Both the position numbers and the translations under genes were made by a program. A model generated the notes under the pieces. It did no database searches and was not told the origin of the DNA. It saw nothing but the letters and a program-made list of their open reading frames with translations. Below, piece by piece: positions 11,641-22,850 of a stretch of 64,000 bases of DNA (position 1 is its first letter; every line of letters begins with the position of its first letter). The stretch comes from Scylla paramamosain (Eukaryota > Arthropoda > Malacostraca > Decapoda > Portunidae), in NCBI RefSeq assembly GCF_035594125.1, contig NC_087156.1:20895497-20959496 (forward strand). Reading direction: 5' to 3'.

Positions 11641-12259
11641 GTAATTCTTCAGGTTGAACCTAAGTGATCATTCTTTGTGTAGTGTTTTCTGAAAAAAATG
11701 CCTAACAAAGGACTGTGCATAGTTTTTTTTTGATGATCAAGAGAAAGCCTTCAATAGGTTACCAAGCAAAGTAATTAAAAATGCCATGAAAAAGTTTGGA
11801 ATTGGGGAATGGCTGGTTAAAATTAGTGATGACAATTAAAGCAGCACAGATAGAATGGGGTAAGAGTGAGGATGGAGGTGAAAATCTGGAGACATTACAA
11901 AGCACTTGCTAGGTAAGTATGACTAAGAATAAGGTTGAGATTAGGAGACATAACAAAGCACATGGTGGATAAATATGGTAAAAAACAATGTAGTAATGTT
12001 TTGAACATTTGACCAAAACTACACAATGAAGTATTAGGGGAAAATTGCAGCAAGTTAATAGAAGCTTGACAGTGAAAATGGTGCAACAGGTTTGGTGGAG
12101 AAACTATGTATAAATGAGGAGTATAGAGAAAAGTTATTTGAGTGTAGAATTGCCAAGTTAAACTATGTTAGATAGATGGTGATGCATGTACAAGTATTAA
12201 GGAGAAATAGTTAGAGTTATATTTAATGAAAGTGATTGAAGTTTCCACAATTGTTGCAG

Positions 12260-12385
12260 ATGCCAAAGAAGTCTCAATTTTCATTGAAACGTAAGAAAAC
12301 CAAGTCTGAGTTGGAATTTGATGACTTGTTGTGCCCACTGGATGAGAAACCTCCACTTGGTGCTCTGCAGGACAGAGAAAAGGAG
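12260..12385 (+). CDS. Liprin-beta: liprin-beta exon 10 (basic then acidic C-terminal segment)
   Basis: Exon of 42 codons, phase 0 to 0, with acceptor AATTGTTGCAG and donor GAG|GTAAGG. It encodes MPKKSQFSLKRKKTKSELEF followed by DDLLCPLDEKPPLGALQDRE. This parallels the post-SAM3 segment of liprin-beta (PKKL-FS-LRKKK then a CPME/CPLD motif). The lysine-rich stretch could serve as a basic interaction or nuclear localisation patch; that is inference. A (GA)n tract starts about 50 bases after the donor. Confidence 0.85.
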
Positions 12386-12435
12386 GTAAGGAGGAATCTT
12401 GAGCAGTAGAAATTATCCATTGTTCTCATATATTT

Positions 12436-12437
<2 letters not shown>

Positions 12438-12511
<74 letters not shown>
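12438..12511 (+). repeat. (GA)n microsatellite
   Basis: Near-perfect GA array of about 36 units, about 50 bases after the exon 10 donor in the same intron as the next two arrays. Confidence 0.97.
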
Positions 12512-12512
<1 letters not shown>

Positions 12513-12754
12513 CATGGCAGAAAGGATCATTTAGAGGGTTATTAGTGGTGAACATGCACAGAAGCCTCCAGACAGCCAGTGGTTGCTTGTGCCTCTGACT
12601 AGCTGCTGTGGGAGCTCTGTTGCCGGTTCATTAATTTTTTTGGATGATTTTTCATGACTGAGCTTGGGACAAAATTTTAATCTATAATGTGAGAATGACA
12701 TAAGATCTCATTTTAAGAACAATGGTGATTGCATATTTAAATATACATGTGTGA

Positions 12755-12755
<1 letters not shown>

Positions 12756-12842
<87 letters not shown>
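12756..12842 (+). repeat. (GT)n microsatellite
   Basis: Perfect GT array of about 43 units in intron 10 of liprin-beta. Confidence 0.97.
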
Positions 12843-12847
<5 letters not shown>

Positions 12848-13063
12848 TTTGTATTGCCATCAGGATAAAATTCTTTACTTCTGCCTCTTTAATGCCACTT
12901 TGCATGTGAAGGAAAGCAGTTATACTAGAAATAAGTAGCAGTGTTTATTAACTTATTTGTCTTGCATGATATATTTTGCACATTTGTCTTTGTTTCTTTA
13001 TCTTTTTTCCAGTCTTAGTACTTGTAGATACAATTTGTAAAACGATGAAGATACATTAGAGGC

Positions 13064-13164
<101 letters not shown>

Positions 13165-13849
13165 GAGGGAGTTTTCTTGAATATCATCATCATCATAATC
13201 ATCTTCATGACTGAATAATATACTTTGTTATCTGATATCTTATGTTAGTTTTTCTTGCTGGGGAGGAATTGTGATAATTCTCTCATCTGTTTCATTTATA
13301 GGCTACAGAGTTTCTAGAGCACCTTTGTTCTGTCTGTTTTAAGATGTATACATTTTATTCATGTTTAAGTTGATGTGATGTCATTATGTATATTTATTTC
13401 TATTTTGTTTTCTTTTTTCTCCCTTCTTTTCATTTATTATATTTCTTTCTTTGCTGTTCCTTTTATCTTCCTCCTGTTCATTATTTCATTGTTTTTCTAT
13501 CTTAGAAATTTTTTCACCATCTTTATTTCATCATTTTCTTTCTTTGTCTTTCTCTTTCTTTTCTTCCTTTTTCATTCATTAATTCTTTCCTTTCATTCTT
13601 CTTTTTTCTTTCTTTCTTTCTTTAGGTTTTGCTATTTTTATCATGCCTGCATATGTGTATGTATATTGGGAAATGATTTATGTCTTCATTTCATTCTTGC
13701 ATTAGTATCCTAAGGTGACATCCCTGATGTTTTCATTACTGCTGAATAACATTTTATAATTCAAGATTTTTCAAGTGATAGTATTTTTTGTTTTGGTCTG
13801 CACATTACTTTATAGTCTCTTGGTGCACTTTACTCTGCTCTCATCTGAG

Positions 13850-13918
13850 GCTAACTTTTCTCCCTTCCCCCATGGCACTGCTTCCTTCAGACCAATGGTG
13901 ATGGCAGACTCTGTTGAG
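13850..13918 (+). CDS. Liprin-beta: liprin-beta exon 11 (short linker, predicted)
   Basis: Predicted exon of 23 codons, phase 0 to 0, with acceptor CTCATCTGAG and donor GAG|GTAAAT, encoding ANFSPFPHGTASFRPMVMAD plus SVE. A stronger-looking acceptor (CTTCCTTCAG at 13881-13890) would give a TGA in phase 0, so the upstream AG was used. The segment is not conserved enough to identify alone. Support is the consistent phase between exons 10 and 12 and the absence of stops. Because it is in phase, it could be optional; exon 10 could also join exon 12 directly without a frameshift. Confidence 0.5.
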
Positions 13919-14321
13919 GTAAATATACATTCAGTGAATAATTTTTTTCATACCCTATAAAGCTGCCATATTAATTCAAATAGAATATGTATCCATGTTG
14001 GCTAAAACATTTTGTTTGTTGTATAAATCAAGTTTAAAGTTAAACGAACTTTCATTACTACTTTTATCCAAGCAAGAATTTTTATTTTGATTATATATTA
14101 ATTTCATCTTCAAGCAAGCTCTCCATATAGAGTTAAACATATAATAAGACTGAAATATAGGCAAGGTCAAGATGTATAAAAGATAATAATTAATATTGAA
14201 ATTTCTCAATACTTAGTATATCAACTGTTTAAATTTCAGTTCAAGTTGTTGAATTCATGATTCTTTATTATTAATTCATTTATTTATTTATTCTTTTTAT
14301 TATTTTATTTATTTTTTGCAG

Positions 14322-14375
14322 CACCTACAGCGATCTTCAGCTCCTCCAGCAGTTGGTCGAATCACTAAGGTGTGA
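14322..14375 (+). CDS. Liprin-beta: liprin-beta terminal exon 12 and stop
   Basis: Predicted last coding exon of 17 codons plus TGA, phase 0 in, with acceptor TTATTTTTTGCAG. It encodes HLQRSSAPPAVGRITKV and stop, followed by a second TGA one base later in another frame. The last three residues, TKV, fit a class I PDZ ligand (S/T-x-hydrophobic). Vertebrate liprin-beta-1 also ends in a residue pattern of this type, so this may be a shared functional end. The full window model is 660 residues plus stop, with every exon junction in phase. Confidence 0.72.
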   Translation, partial: HLQRSSAPPAVGRITKV

Positions 14376-14923
14376 TGAGCTTTGTGGCAACATCCAAAGC
14401 CCTTGACACCAGTTCGACACACATGAGTTTAGTGCCTCACTCATCTTGTGAGCCAGGATGCATTCATCTAAGTCAGGGATGAAAACATTGCTCATTCTAA
14501 ATACAATAAGTCAGAGGAAAATATTCTTTTGCTTGTAAGTAGCATCCCAGTTGCTTGAAAAATTCTCTTAATTTGCTTACTTTTTATAACAATGTTTTTT
14601 TTTATTATTAATTTTATAGTAAACATAATGATTTTTATATGATAATATACAAAATAATTTTTTGCCATAGTGTAGGACTGACTTCCATGAATGAGTCTAA
14701 TGGCTCACCTCACCAGCCAAACAAGTGCCTTAGTACTATGCTGAAGAGCTTCATGCATTTTCTATACCTTGGCAATAACAACCTAACACAAGTATTTCTC
14801 TTCACACAAGTAGGACAAAAAACTTACACAAGTATGTATATTATAATGTGCTATGTGAGGACCTGAAAATGGTGCATTTTACATTAATTTACTGCAGCAG
14901 TAATAATGAGGGAGTTTTCATGA

Positions 14924-14970
14924 ATATCATCATCATGATAATCATCTTCATCATCTTCATCATCATCATT

Positions 14971-15025
<55 letters not shown>
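14924..15025 (+). repeat. (ATC)n trinucleotide array
   Basis: Interrupted ATC/CAT units, with TTC variants at the left and perfect at the right. The reverse strand reads as an Asp-rich open frame that is a repeat artefact. Confidence 0.95.
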
Positions 15026-15134
15026 GCAATATCTGTAACACCTCCCTCCACTCCGGGGAGATCCTCATTAAAGATGGTCATAATAGAACTTGCTCCCATC
15101 AAGTTTTGTCACTTTTCACAGCCACAGTAAAAAA

Positions 15135-15243
<109 letters not shown>

Positions 15244-18200
15244 TGAAGCAACTATTATGAGTAATATTAAAATAGTTGTAATTTGTAATTTTTATTTTTT
15301 TTATTTATTTATTTTTTTTAGATGTTTGACTTTTTTTGTTTGTCTGCTTCAAGGTCCTCATATATAAACATACTTACAGGATAGTAAAGAAAAGGAAATA
15401 TGAAATGGTTGTCTTGCTGGGGAATACTTCCATATGAATGCATTCAGTCACTGGTAGCTTTATGATACTGACCAAATAAGTATTTTCCTTCTGTCACTTA
15501 CATTTTCTAATTTAAGAATATTTAATGATCTACCATGATTCATATTTTCACTGTTATTCTGGAGAACAGTTTAGACTTGAGGAGTGGCCCAGGGAAGTTT
15601 TATATGTGCCTTGTTGGGTTTTTATTTTATCCTGCTTAGTCATAACTTTGTACTAATTTTTTGGTTATTGATTATTTTTGTAATGAGAGGGCAGCTGAAT
15701 CAACATTCTCAGTGAATAGAGCAGCTTTTGTTCAGCTCATAGACCTATAAGTTTGATTTTCAGGTATGCAAGTCACATTTTCCAATATACCACTTGATCA
15801 ATGTTTCATGTATTTGATGTAGCATAACATCAAAATCTTTTAGTTATTATTTGCCTTTTCATAGTGCTGAGTACATCAGCCAGCCTTTGTGCTATACTCT
15901 TGACATGTACTGATATCACAGTATCATGATAAAGAAAAAAATTACACCCCATCCCCTGCCTAGGACAGCACACATTCCTAAATTATTTTTTTCCTTGTCA
16001 GTAGAGAGCCTCAGATGGAAGTGTTGTACTTCAAGTAATTTATTCAGTTTTTTGCCAGGATTCCACCTCCACCTGGCATTTTGTCATTCAGATCAGAGGA
16101 AAGTCTAGCATTAGCCTCTCAATATTGCAATTTAAGTGTAACTCAAGGGATATCTGATATACAAAGTTTAGAACCCCCTCTTGTTGCAGGCCAGTCATCA
16201 TAGCAAATGGTAGTAGGGTTTGTTGCCATGTGAAATGGAGATGCTGCTACCTCCTCAAATGTTGGAGCCATAGTGCAAAGAACTCCTACCAAATGAAATG
16301 GGAATTAACATGCGAGGGTTATATTTTCTAATGCTTGTTGCCTGTTTGAGACCACGGCACCATCACTACTACTTGTTCTACAGGGACTTGTAAAGGAAGC
16401 AGCAACAATTTGATATTTTCATTCATTGAGCACAAGCCCCAAAGTTTTATACTTTTACATATGCATCCATTTTCTCATTTTCTTAGATGTCTCAGTAATC
16501 CTGAACTTGATCCTGTTGATCTTTTATTTATGTATATGATGCCTGCTCCTTAGAACTCCAAGGGGATGGTCATGACATACAAGAAGATAGTATACAGATT
16601 AGAGTTAAGGGGTTTGTACTGCAAATGAAACAGTTAAAAAGACCTATCACAATTTATGATGTAAATTTGTTATTACTTTGATGAAGAAGCATCCAGTCCA
16701 TAGTGCATCTTTACATGACAGCAGGGGCACATTTTCTTTTTTTTTTTTTTTTCTTTTTTTTAATGACTTTTCATCTACTTGTCTGTGTTTTTCTTGTTTA
16801 AAGACTTTGAATGGTAAACCAATGATGGGAACAATAACATGTTATGTTTAAGTAAAAAAAATATATATATGCTGAGTTGAAAGGACAACTTACTAAGTTT
16901 TCTGTAAAGCATGAATAAAGAAAATATGTGTGGAGAACACATGTAATTGTGAATCAATGAATTACCTGATATCACCTATATAAGAGAGTCTTTCATCAAG
17001 TTCATATGAAAATATTTAATGCACTTTTCTATTTAGGTAGGAATCTAATTCTGTTCACATTTTTTTTAAGACTAAAAATAAAATTTGCATTAGATTATCA
17101 AAATATTCCCTGATTCACAAGTTGAATTGGAAGGATACTGAGCAAGATGTGTGTAGCAAATTTATTATATCTAGTCCTGAGAGTGACAGCATTTCTCAAT
17201 TTGTAGAACATTGGCAAGTTAGCACACTCTTTCCTGGTGAGCCCATATTAGGATCCAAGCATTTGAAGTGCACAGTTCATTCTTGTCCTTGATGGTTGTC
17301 ATACCTTAAAGATTAGATCTGATTACAAGTGAGTCCATATAATTCAGATAGGCCCACTTGGAAAGTAGAAGATTTTTATGGTTAGATTGTGTTAGGAAGT
17401 TATTGATTTTACTCTAGCAATGTCAGTGTCAAGTTCCTCATGGGAGAGTTTGATTGGTGGTTCACAGCTCCTGGTGGCTGCCAACACTAGGAGGCAAGTA
17501 GTCCTCAGTAAGTTTTTTTTGTTATTATTTTTCAGATGTGGCTTTAAGTAGTCCTAAATAGTTACTTTACAATTAAAGTATCTATTTGAATATGCTTTCA
17601 TACACATGCTTAATGTGGTGTGACAATAATTGTTCAAGTACCCATAAGCTTCAGGTACTTTAAATGTATTTCCTGCACCATGGTTATGATAAATAGGTGG
17701 AATATGACAGGGGAAAGGGAAAGGTTGCTAGCAATTGGCCAGTTCTTTCAAACAGATGAAATCAGACTACATATTTTCAGCTTCAAGCACTCTTCCGCAT
17801 CAGACATTTACTGACTGCATAAAAAAATCAAAAGTTTGACTAATTATTCAAAGTTGATGATCTGTATAAGGAGACAAGTCAGTTTTAAATTTGTCAATTT
17901 ATGGGTAGAATTTTCACAATAGCACATAAATGTCATGAAAAATATATGGATGAATCCTAGTAAATACTGGAGGACAATAATTTGATGAGGTGGAGGCAGT
18001 TTCTTAACTGTGAGTTGCACTTTGACTTTCCAACATAAAAATGAAAGCATGTGAAATATTTTATATAAATTATTTTTTCTTATTTCTCCTCCCTACTTGT
18101 TTTCTTCATTTATAGAATTAGCAAGGCTACAATTGGCAGATGACCCTCAATGTCTGCCTTATATCAGATTTCTTGTAAATATGTAATCATTCCTAGTAAT

Positions 18201-19017
18201 AAATCAAGAACATGTTTATTTAACAACTTAACCTTACAAATATTCTATAAACATTAATTTAGTCTTTCATACAACTTGACTCTTCTAACACATTAGGTGA
18301 CACAAGAGGATAACAAATGTAACAAAAGCTTAATAACAATACGGAATGACTTGCATCAGTGCCATGCCCTACTCCCACACAAAGCACTCATTTATTATTA
18401 CCTCAAATGCAGCAATTTTTAGTGTCCATCAATAAAGAATTCCCATTTATCTCCTCAGAACCTCTGCATCTTCACCTTGAAGATGCTTCATCAGTTCATT
18501 CATGATGCAGATTGATGGAATAAATATGCTAATATATAGTATATATAAATATGCTAATATATAGTACTTGTATTTTCAAGTCTGTCAAGTTCAGGACTAT
18601 CTCATCACCGTTACATCTATTACACCTCTGATTTACTCTGCCTTTACTTGCCTATTTTGTACATTAAATTCTTCAACTTTTTCATGTTACCTGCCTTTTA
18701 TGAAAGTGCTTTATCATCTCTTTCTGATATCTCAGAAATTCTATTTAATAATTGGTTATTGATCCATGGTCCAAGTTTTTCTTTTCACATTGTTTCTTTC
18801 ATAGAAACATAAACATACATCTATGGGATCTATCCAGTCTCATGGATAACCAAGCCCAATCCATCTGTCAAAGTTTAGTGTTTCTTGTATTTGTTGAAGA
18901 GAAATTATATTAATTATGTTATACAATTGATTAATTAAAAACTGGCAAATAAAGTAAATTATCTAAAAGAAGCAAAAATTTAGATACAAATATAAGTGAA
19001 AGTATATTGATGGCTCA

Positions 19018-19048
<31 letters not shown>

Positions 19049-19650
19049 ATTTTACAAATACATAAGTGAAACGTAAATTCCTATGCAAGCAAGGAGAGCT
19101 AGACCTGAGAGGGATTGGGAGGAAATGATAGTACATGTGATCAAAGGAAGGTCAGCAAACATGCAATTGAGAATAATGTTAAAGCAAGATGATTGTCATC
19201 CTTATACCTAACACTGCCTATCATAGCTGCTGCCCTACTTTAAATAATTTTTATTTATGTATTTACTCTTAAAGAACATCCTCTCTCATTCACTTCCTAC
19301 TGACTTGATTCCTGATTAGTGATGGTCCCACCAGGTAAGAATGATTCAGTAACAACATAATATGGGACACAGTACACAAGGCCTTAGAAGTAAGTACAGT
19401 AGTAGAAAATATCAGAGAGGAGTCTGTGATGTGAGTAGTTGGTGAATGAGGAAAGTGACCACAAATGATAGAATGGAGAAGGATCTTATAAGGCTTATTC
19501 TAGGCATTTTGTAAATCTGGAGAAAATTTCATTTGTTCTATAGTATGTCACTATCCTCTGCCTGTCCAACTTTTTCTTTTTTTTTCATGCCTCTGGAGCT
19601 GAATTCTGAACTAAAACTAACATAATCTAGTGAAACAATAGCTGGTAATC

Positions 19651-19697
<47 letters not shown>

Positions 19698-21589
19698 AGC
19701 CAGATTTAAAGAGTTCAACCTACCTGAAGTTATAAACAGGGCAAGGTGAGACTATATGGGGTTTATTTCACTGAACGTGAACAACTTTCTTGTCTCAAAG
19801 TTAAATGTCCTCAGTCTGTGATCACTGGCTACTGATTCTTGTACTGAGCAATGCTGTCTTTATTTCCCCCAAGACTTAATGTTGCAATGTTGTATTGAGT
19901 GTCTGGTACTAGACAAACTTATCTCGAAGGTAGGTGAATTGGTATTCTATCAAAATTGACTTAAATATTGGCTTTACATATGATTACTGTACTTGAAACA
20001 TCTTTGAATGCTGTTATGAGCATTCTTAAATTAGATTAGTTAACTTAGATTGGACTAGTTTAATATAACAGCATATTAGTAAAGATGAAGCATGGTGTGA
20101 TATTTCTTACGTTTAGGTCTTTCACTCCTATCCTCACCCCTCTCCCCCATCCCCTCTAACAAGCTTGGGAGAACTGTCAGGAAGCAAGGTTTTGGGGCAG
20201 TGGAATGAAATTCCCTGAATTATGGCCTTCCAATGATTCAGGGAATTAGTAAAATTTAGGGAAATTTCCACAGATTTTCCACTAAATTTTGAATAAATTT
20301 TCCTAACCAAACATTAGAACCTCCTTAGTTTTTGTAGTCTTATGTGCTCATCAATTTCTTGCATTTCTGAAGACTGAAATACTATTGTCCACCAAAGGAA
20401 GGTAATGGTGACTCCTTGAAACAATGAGCAGTAATTGATAATTCACTTAAGCTCATAAATTGCATTATATCCTATGAAACATAGCATTATGATCCTGATG
20501 TCAAATCTCAGCTGAGGAGAAGCATTGCAAAGTCTGACTAAATATTCATATAGGCACTTGTCTACCTTTATGTAGAAGGTATGTATATCTTACACATTTT
20601 ACAGTAGGTAGTTACTAACACTAAAATTAGTAAAATCACTGTACTACACCTGAATAAGTTAAATCAAGGAAAGACATATTTTGTTAATTTCTTGTGGGAC
20701 CTAATCAGTTTTGGATAGTTAATCTTCCCTAATGCAACAACACTTCCACCTCACAATATATTTGTGTTTCCTTCTATGACTGGAACCAGTTACTAGTCCA
20801 ATTACAACCTCAGAAAATGCCAATTGGAATAGGAGAGGCAAAAAATTATAAGATTAATGGCACATGAAAAAAAAAGGCCTACTTCAATAAGTTTATCAAT
20901 AAAACAAAATTATTGAAATCTTTTTTAGTAACATTCCTCTAAAAGCGTGCATTTATAGTGCTCTTGAGATAAAATGGAAAATAAGTAATTATTACTGCAC
21001 ATAACATTCACTTATGAGATCAGTCAAATGTCGAATATTGTATGGAAGTACTTAAGTAATAGTATTTTAAAACTTTCTCTGGAACTTACAGATAAGAAAT
21101 AAAAGGCTTTCTGTAAAATTTAATTTAACTTCATCACTTAAGAAAAAAGTAGGTAACAAATAAATATATATTAGTAATATTATTTTGAACAATGATTTTA
21201 AGAACATAAAAAGCATGATTCAGTACACAGCTATACTAGAAAACATGATTTTACAGTGATTACATTAGAAAATCATGATAAAAAAACCAAGAGTTTTACC
21301 AATATTTACTTAACATTGACTTAAAAGAGGTTGCCCAATACATGTTGATAAAGGTGGGTTAGGTTAAATTTGAAAAAAAAAAGATGATACATTCACATAT
21401 AGTATTAGATTCACCACTCTTTGTGTTGAAGCTATTTCCTTTTCACAGTCCTGCATAGATATAGACTTACCCATACATACACATACATACATACAGACAT
21501 AAATGATTATATTAAAGTACTATTTACCCTAATTTACACACGCACACAAAAAAAATATATACATATATACGTGGAGTGTTGAATTTTGG

Positions 21590-22240
21590 ACGTAGCAGTG
21601 CGAAGCCTGAGTTCAGTCATGGATTGGGCAAACGGAAAACAATAGAGAAGTGTAAAAAGAAAGACCTTGGAGTCAGTCACTAATAAGCTGACCCCAGAGA
21701 TACACATAAATAGGAAACTATCTGGATGAGATGATAAAAAAATTTATTGTGATGATAAGACCTCATTTGGAATATGCAGCAGTGGTATGGTCTCCAAATA
21801 CAAAGAGGGATATAAAAAAAATTAGAGGGAATACAATGAGCAGTGACAAAACTGCCTCTGCCTTATCAAATCTCCCATATCAAGAGAGGTTGAAGAAACT
21901 AAACCTACCAACCATAGAAGAGAGGAGGGAGAGGAGATCTGATTGTTATGTACAGGATCTTGTCAGGTTTTGAAAAAATTAGATTAGGGGGTGGTGAAGG
22001 ATCATAGAGATACAAAAGGGCATGAGATGAATGTGAAGAAGGGGATGTGTAGAAGGGAAATTAGGAACAGTTTTTTGCAAAGAACTCTGAGAACCTGGAA
22101 AGAATTGTAAAAGGTAGTCTCACATGCTAAAATGATACATGATTTTAAAGAGAAACTGGATAACAGTAGATATTGAGGCAGGGCAACACAAGTGTAGAAT
22201 CCTCCTCCTGTAACCCACAACTAGGTAAATACACAATGGA
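21590..22240 (+). mobile_element. 3' end of a second LINE family (RT C-terminus)
   Basis: A 5'-truncated non-LTR fragment. The frame at 21731-21973 reads MIRPHLEYAAVVWSPNTKRD then LPYQERLKKLNLPTIEERRE, the typical C-terminal region of an arthropod LINE reverse transcriptase. Upstream, in shifted frames, KKKDLGV and TPEIHINR phrases belong to the same region. After 21973 the text continues in other frames (an FKEKLDN-like phrase near 22145) to a non-coding end with AACTAGGTAAATACAC at about 22220-22236. Several frameshifts and stops, so it is dead. It is distinct from the Jockey-like family elsewhere in the window. Confidence 0.8.
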
Positions 22241-22639
22241 TGAAAAAGTTTTTGAAAGATAGGAAGATGAGGACGGTCATACAAGATCAAGTGTCAGGAT
22301 GAAGAGAAGTCTTCGCTGATATTTTTTGAGATATGCGAATGACATGATAAACAGAGTGGACAACAGATCAATGGTGGGTGAAGACCGACATCCATAAGCT
22401 CTTCATGAATTAGAATGACTATATTTCATCTGAAAATGCCAGTCAAGAAGACTTTACCTAGGAAGTCCCTTAACCCAATAGACATCTATAGATAGAGCAA
22501 ATTATACTGATTACAATTCCTATAAGTCACAGTAATTATCTGATCAAGTTATGTAAAATAAGTTGTTAAATGCACCACAACATGAAAAAATATTGCAGAA
22601 CAATACACTTGTGTAAGGGAACACGATCTTTATTATTCT
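22241..22639. other. Unassigned AT-rich stretch
   Basis: No gene, repeat array or recognised mobile-element motif seen between the two LINE fragments. Confidence 0.6.
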
Positions 22640-22850
22640 TTTAAGATAATGACCTCCTACTTTCTCTATCCTCATTTTTTATCCAAAGCTGGGTGTTGCA
22701 TTTATGTGCGCAATGACTTAACCTGGCTACGACTACAGATTCACTCTCAAAACTAAATTTATCTGTGCTGTATACCTCTCACCTAACTCCTCTGACTATA
22801 AGAATTTCTTGAGACTCTTGAGTTCTTTTAGTGAGCAAGTGAGTTTGACG
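22640..22850 (+). mobile_element. Jockey-like LINE endonuclease scrap
   Basis: About 200 bp related to the endonuclease region of the LINE at 7130-9152. A LGVAFMCAMT-type phrase replaces the family's GCCIYVRNDLT, followed by FICAVYLSPNSSDY near 22755-22800. Both flanks depart abruptly from the family, so this is a small deletion remnant. Confidence 0.65.

Noticed and set aside
13891..13918. Alternative exon 11 starting at the CTTCCTTCAG acceptor
   Set aside because: In phase 0 it reads into TGA; the upstream acceptor at 13848-13849 keeps the frame open.
14884..15102. Minus-strand frame with a long Asp run
   Set aside because: Translation of the (ATC)n array; no homologous flank or splice signal.
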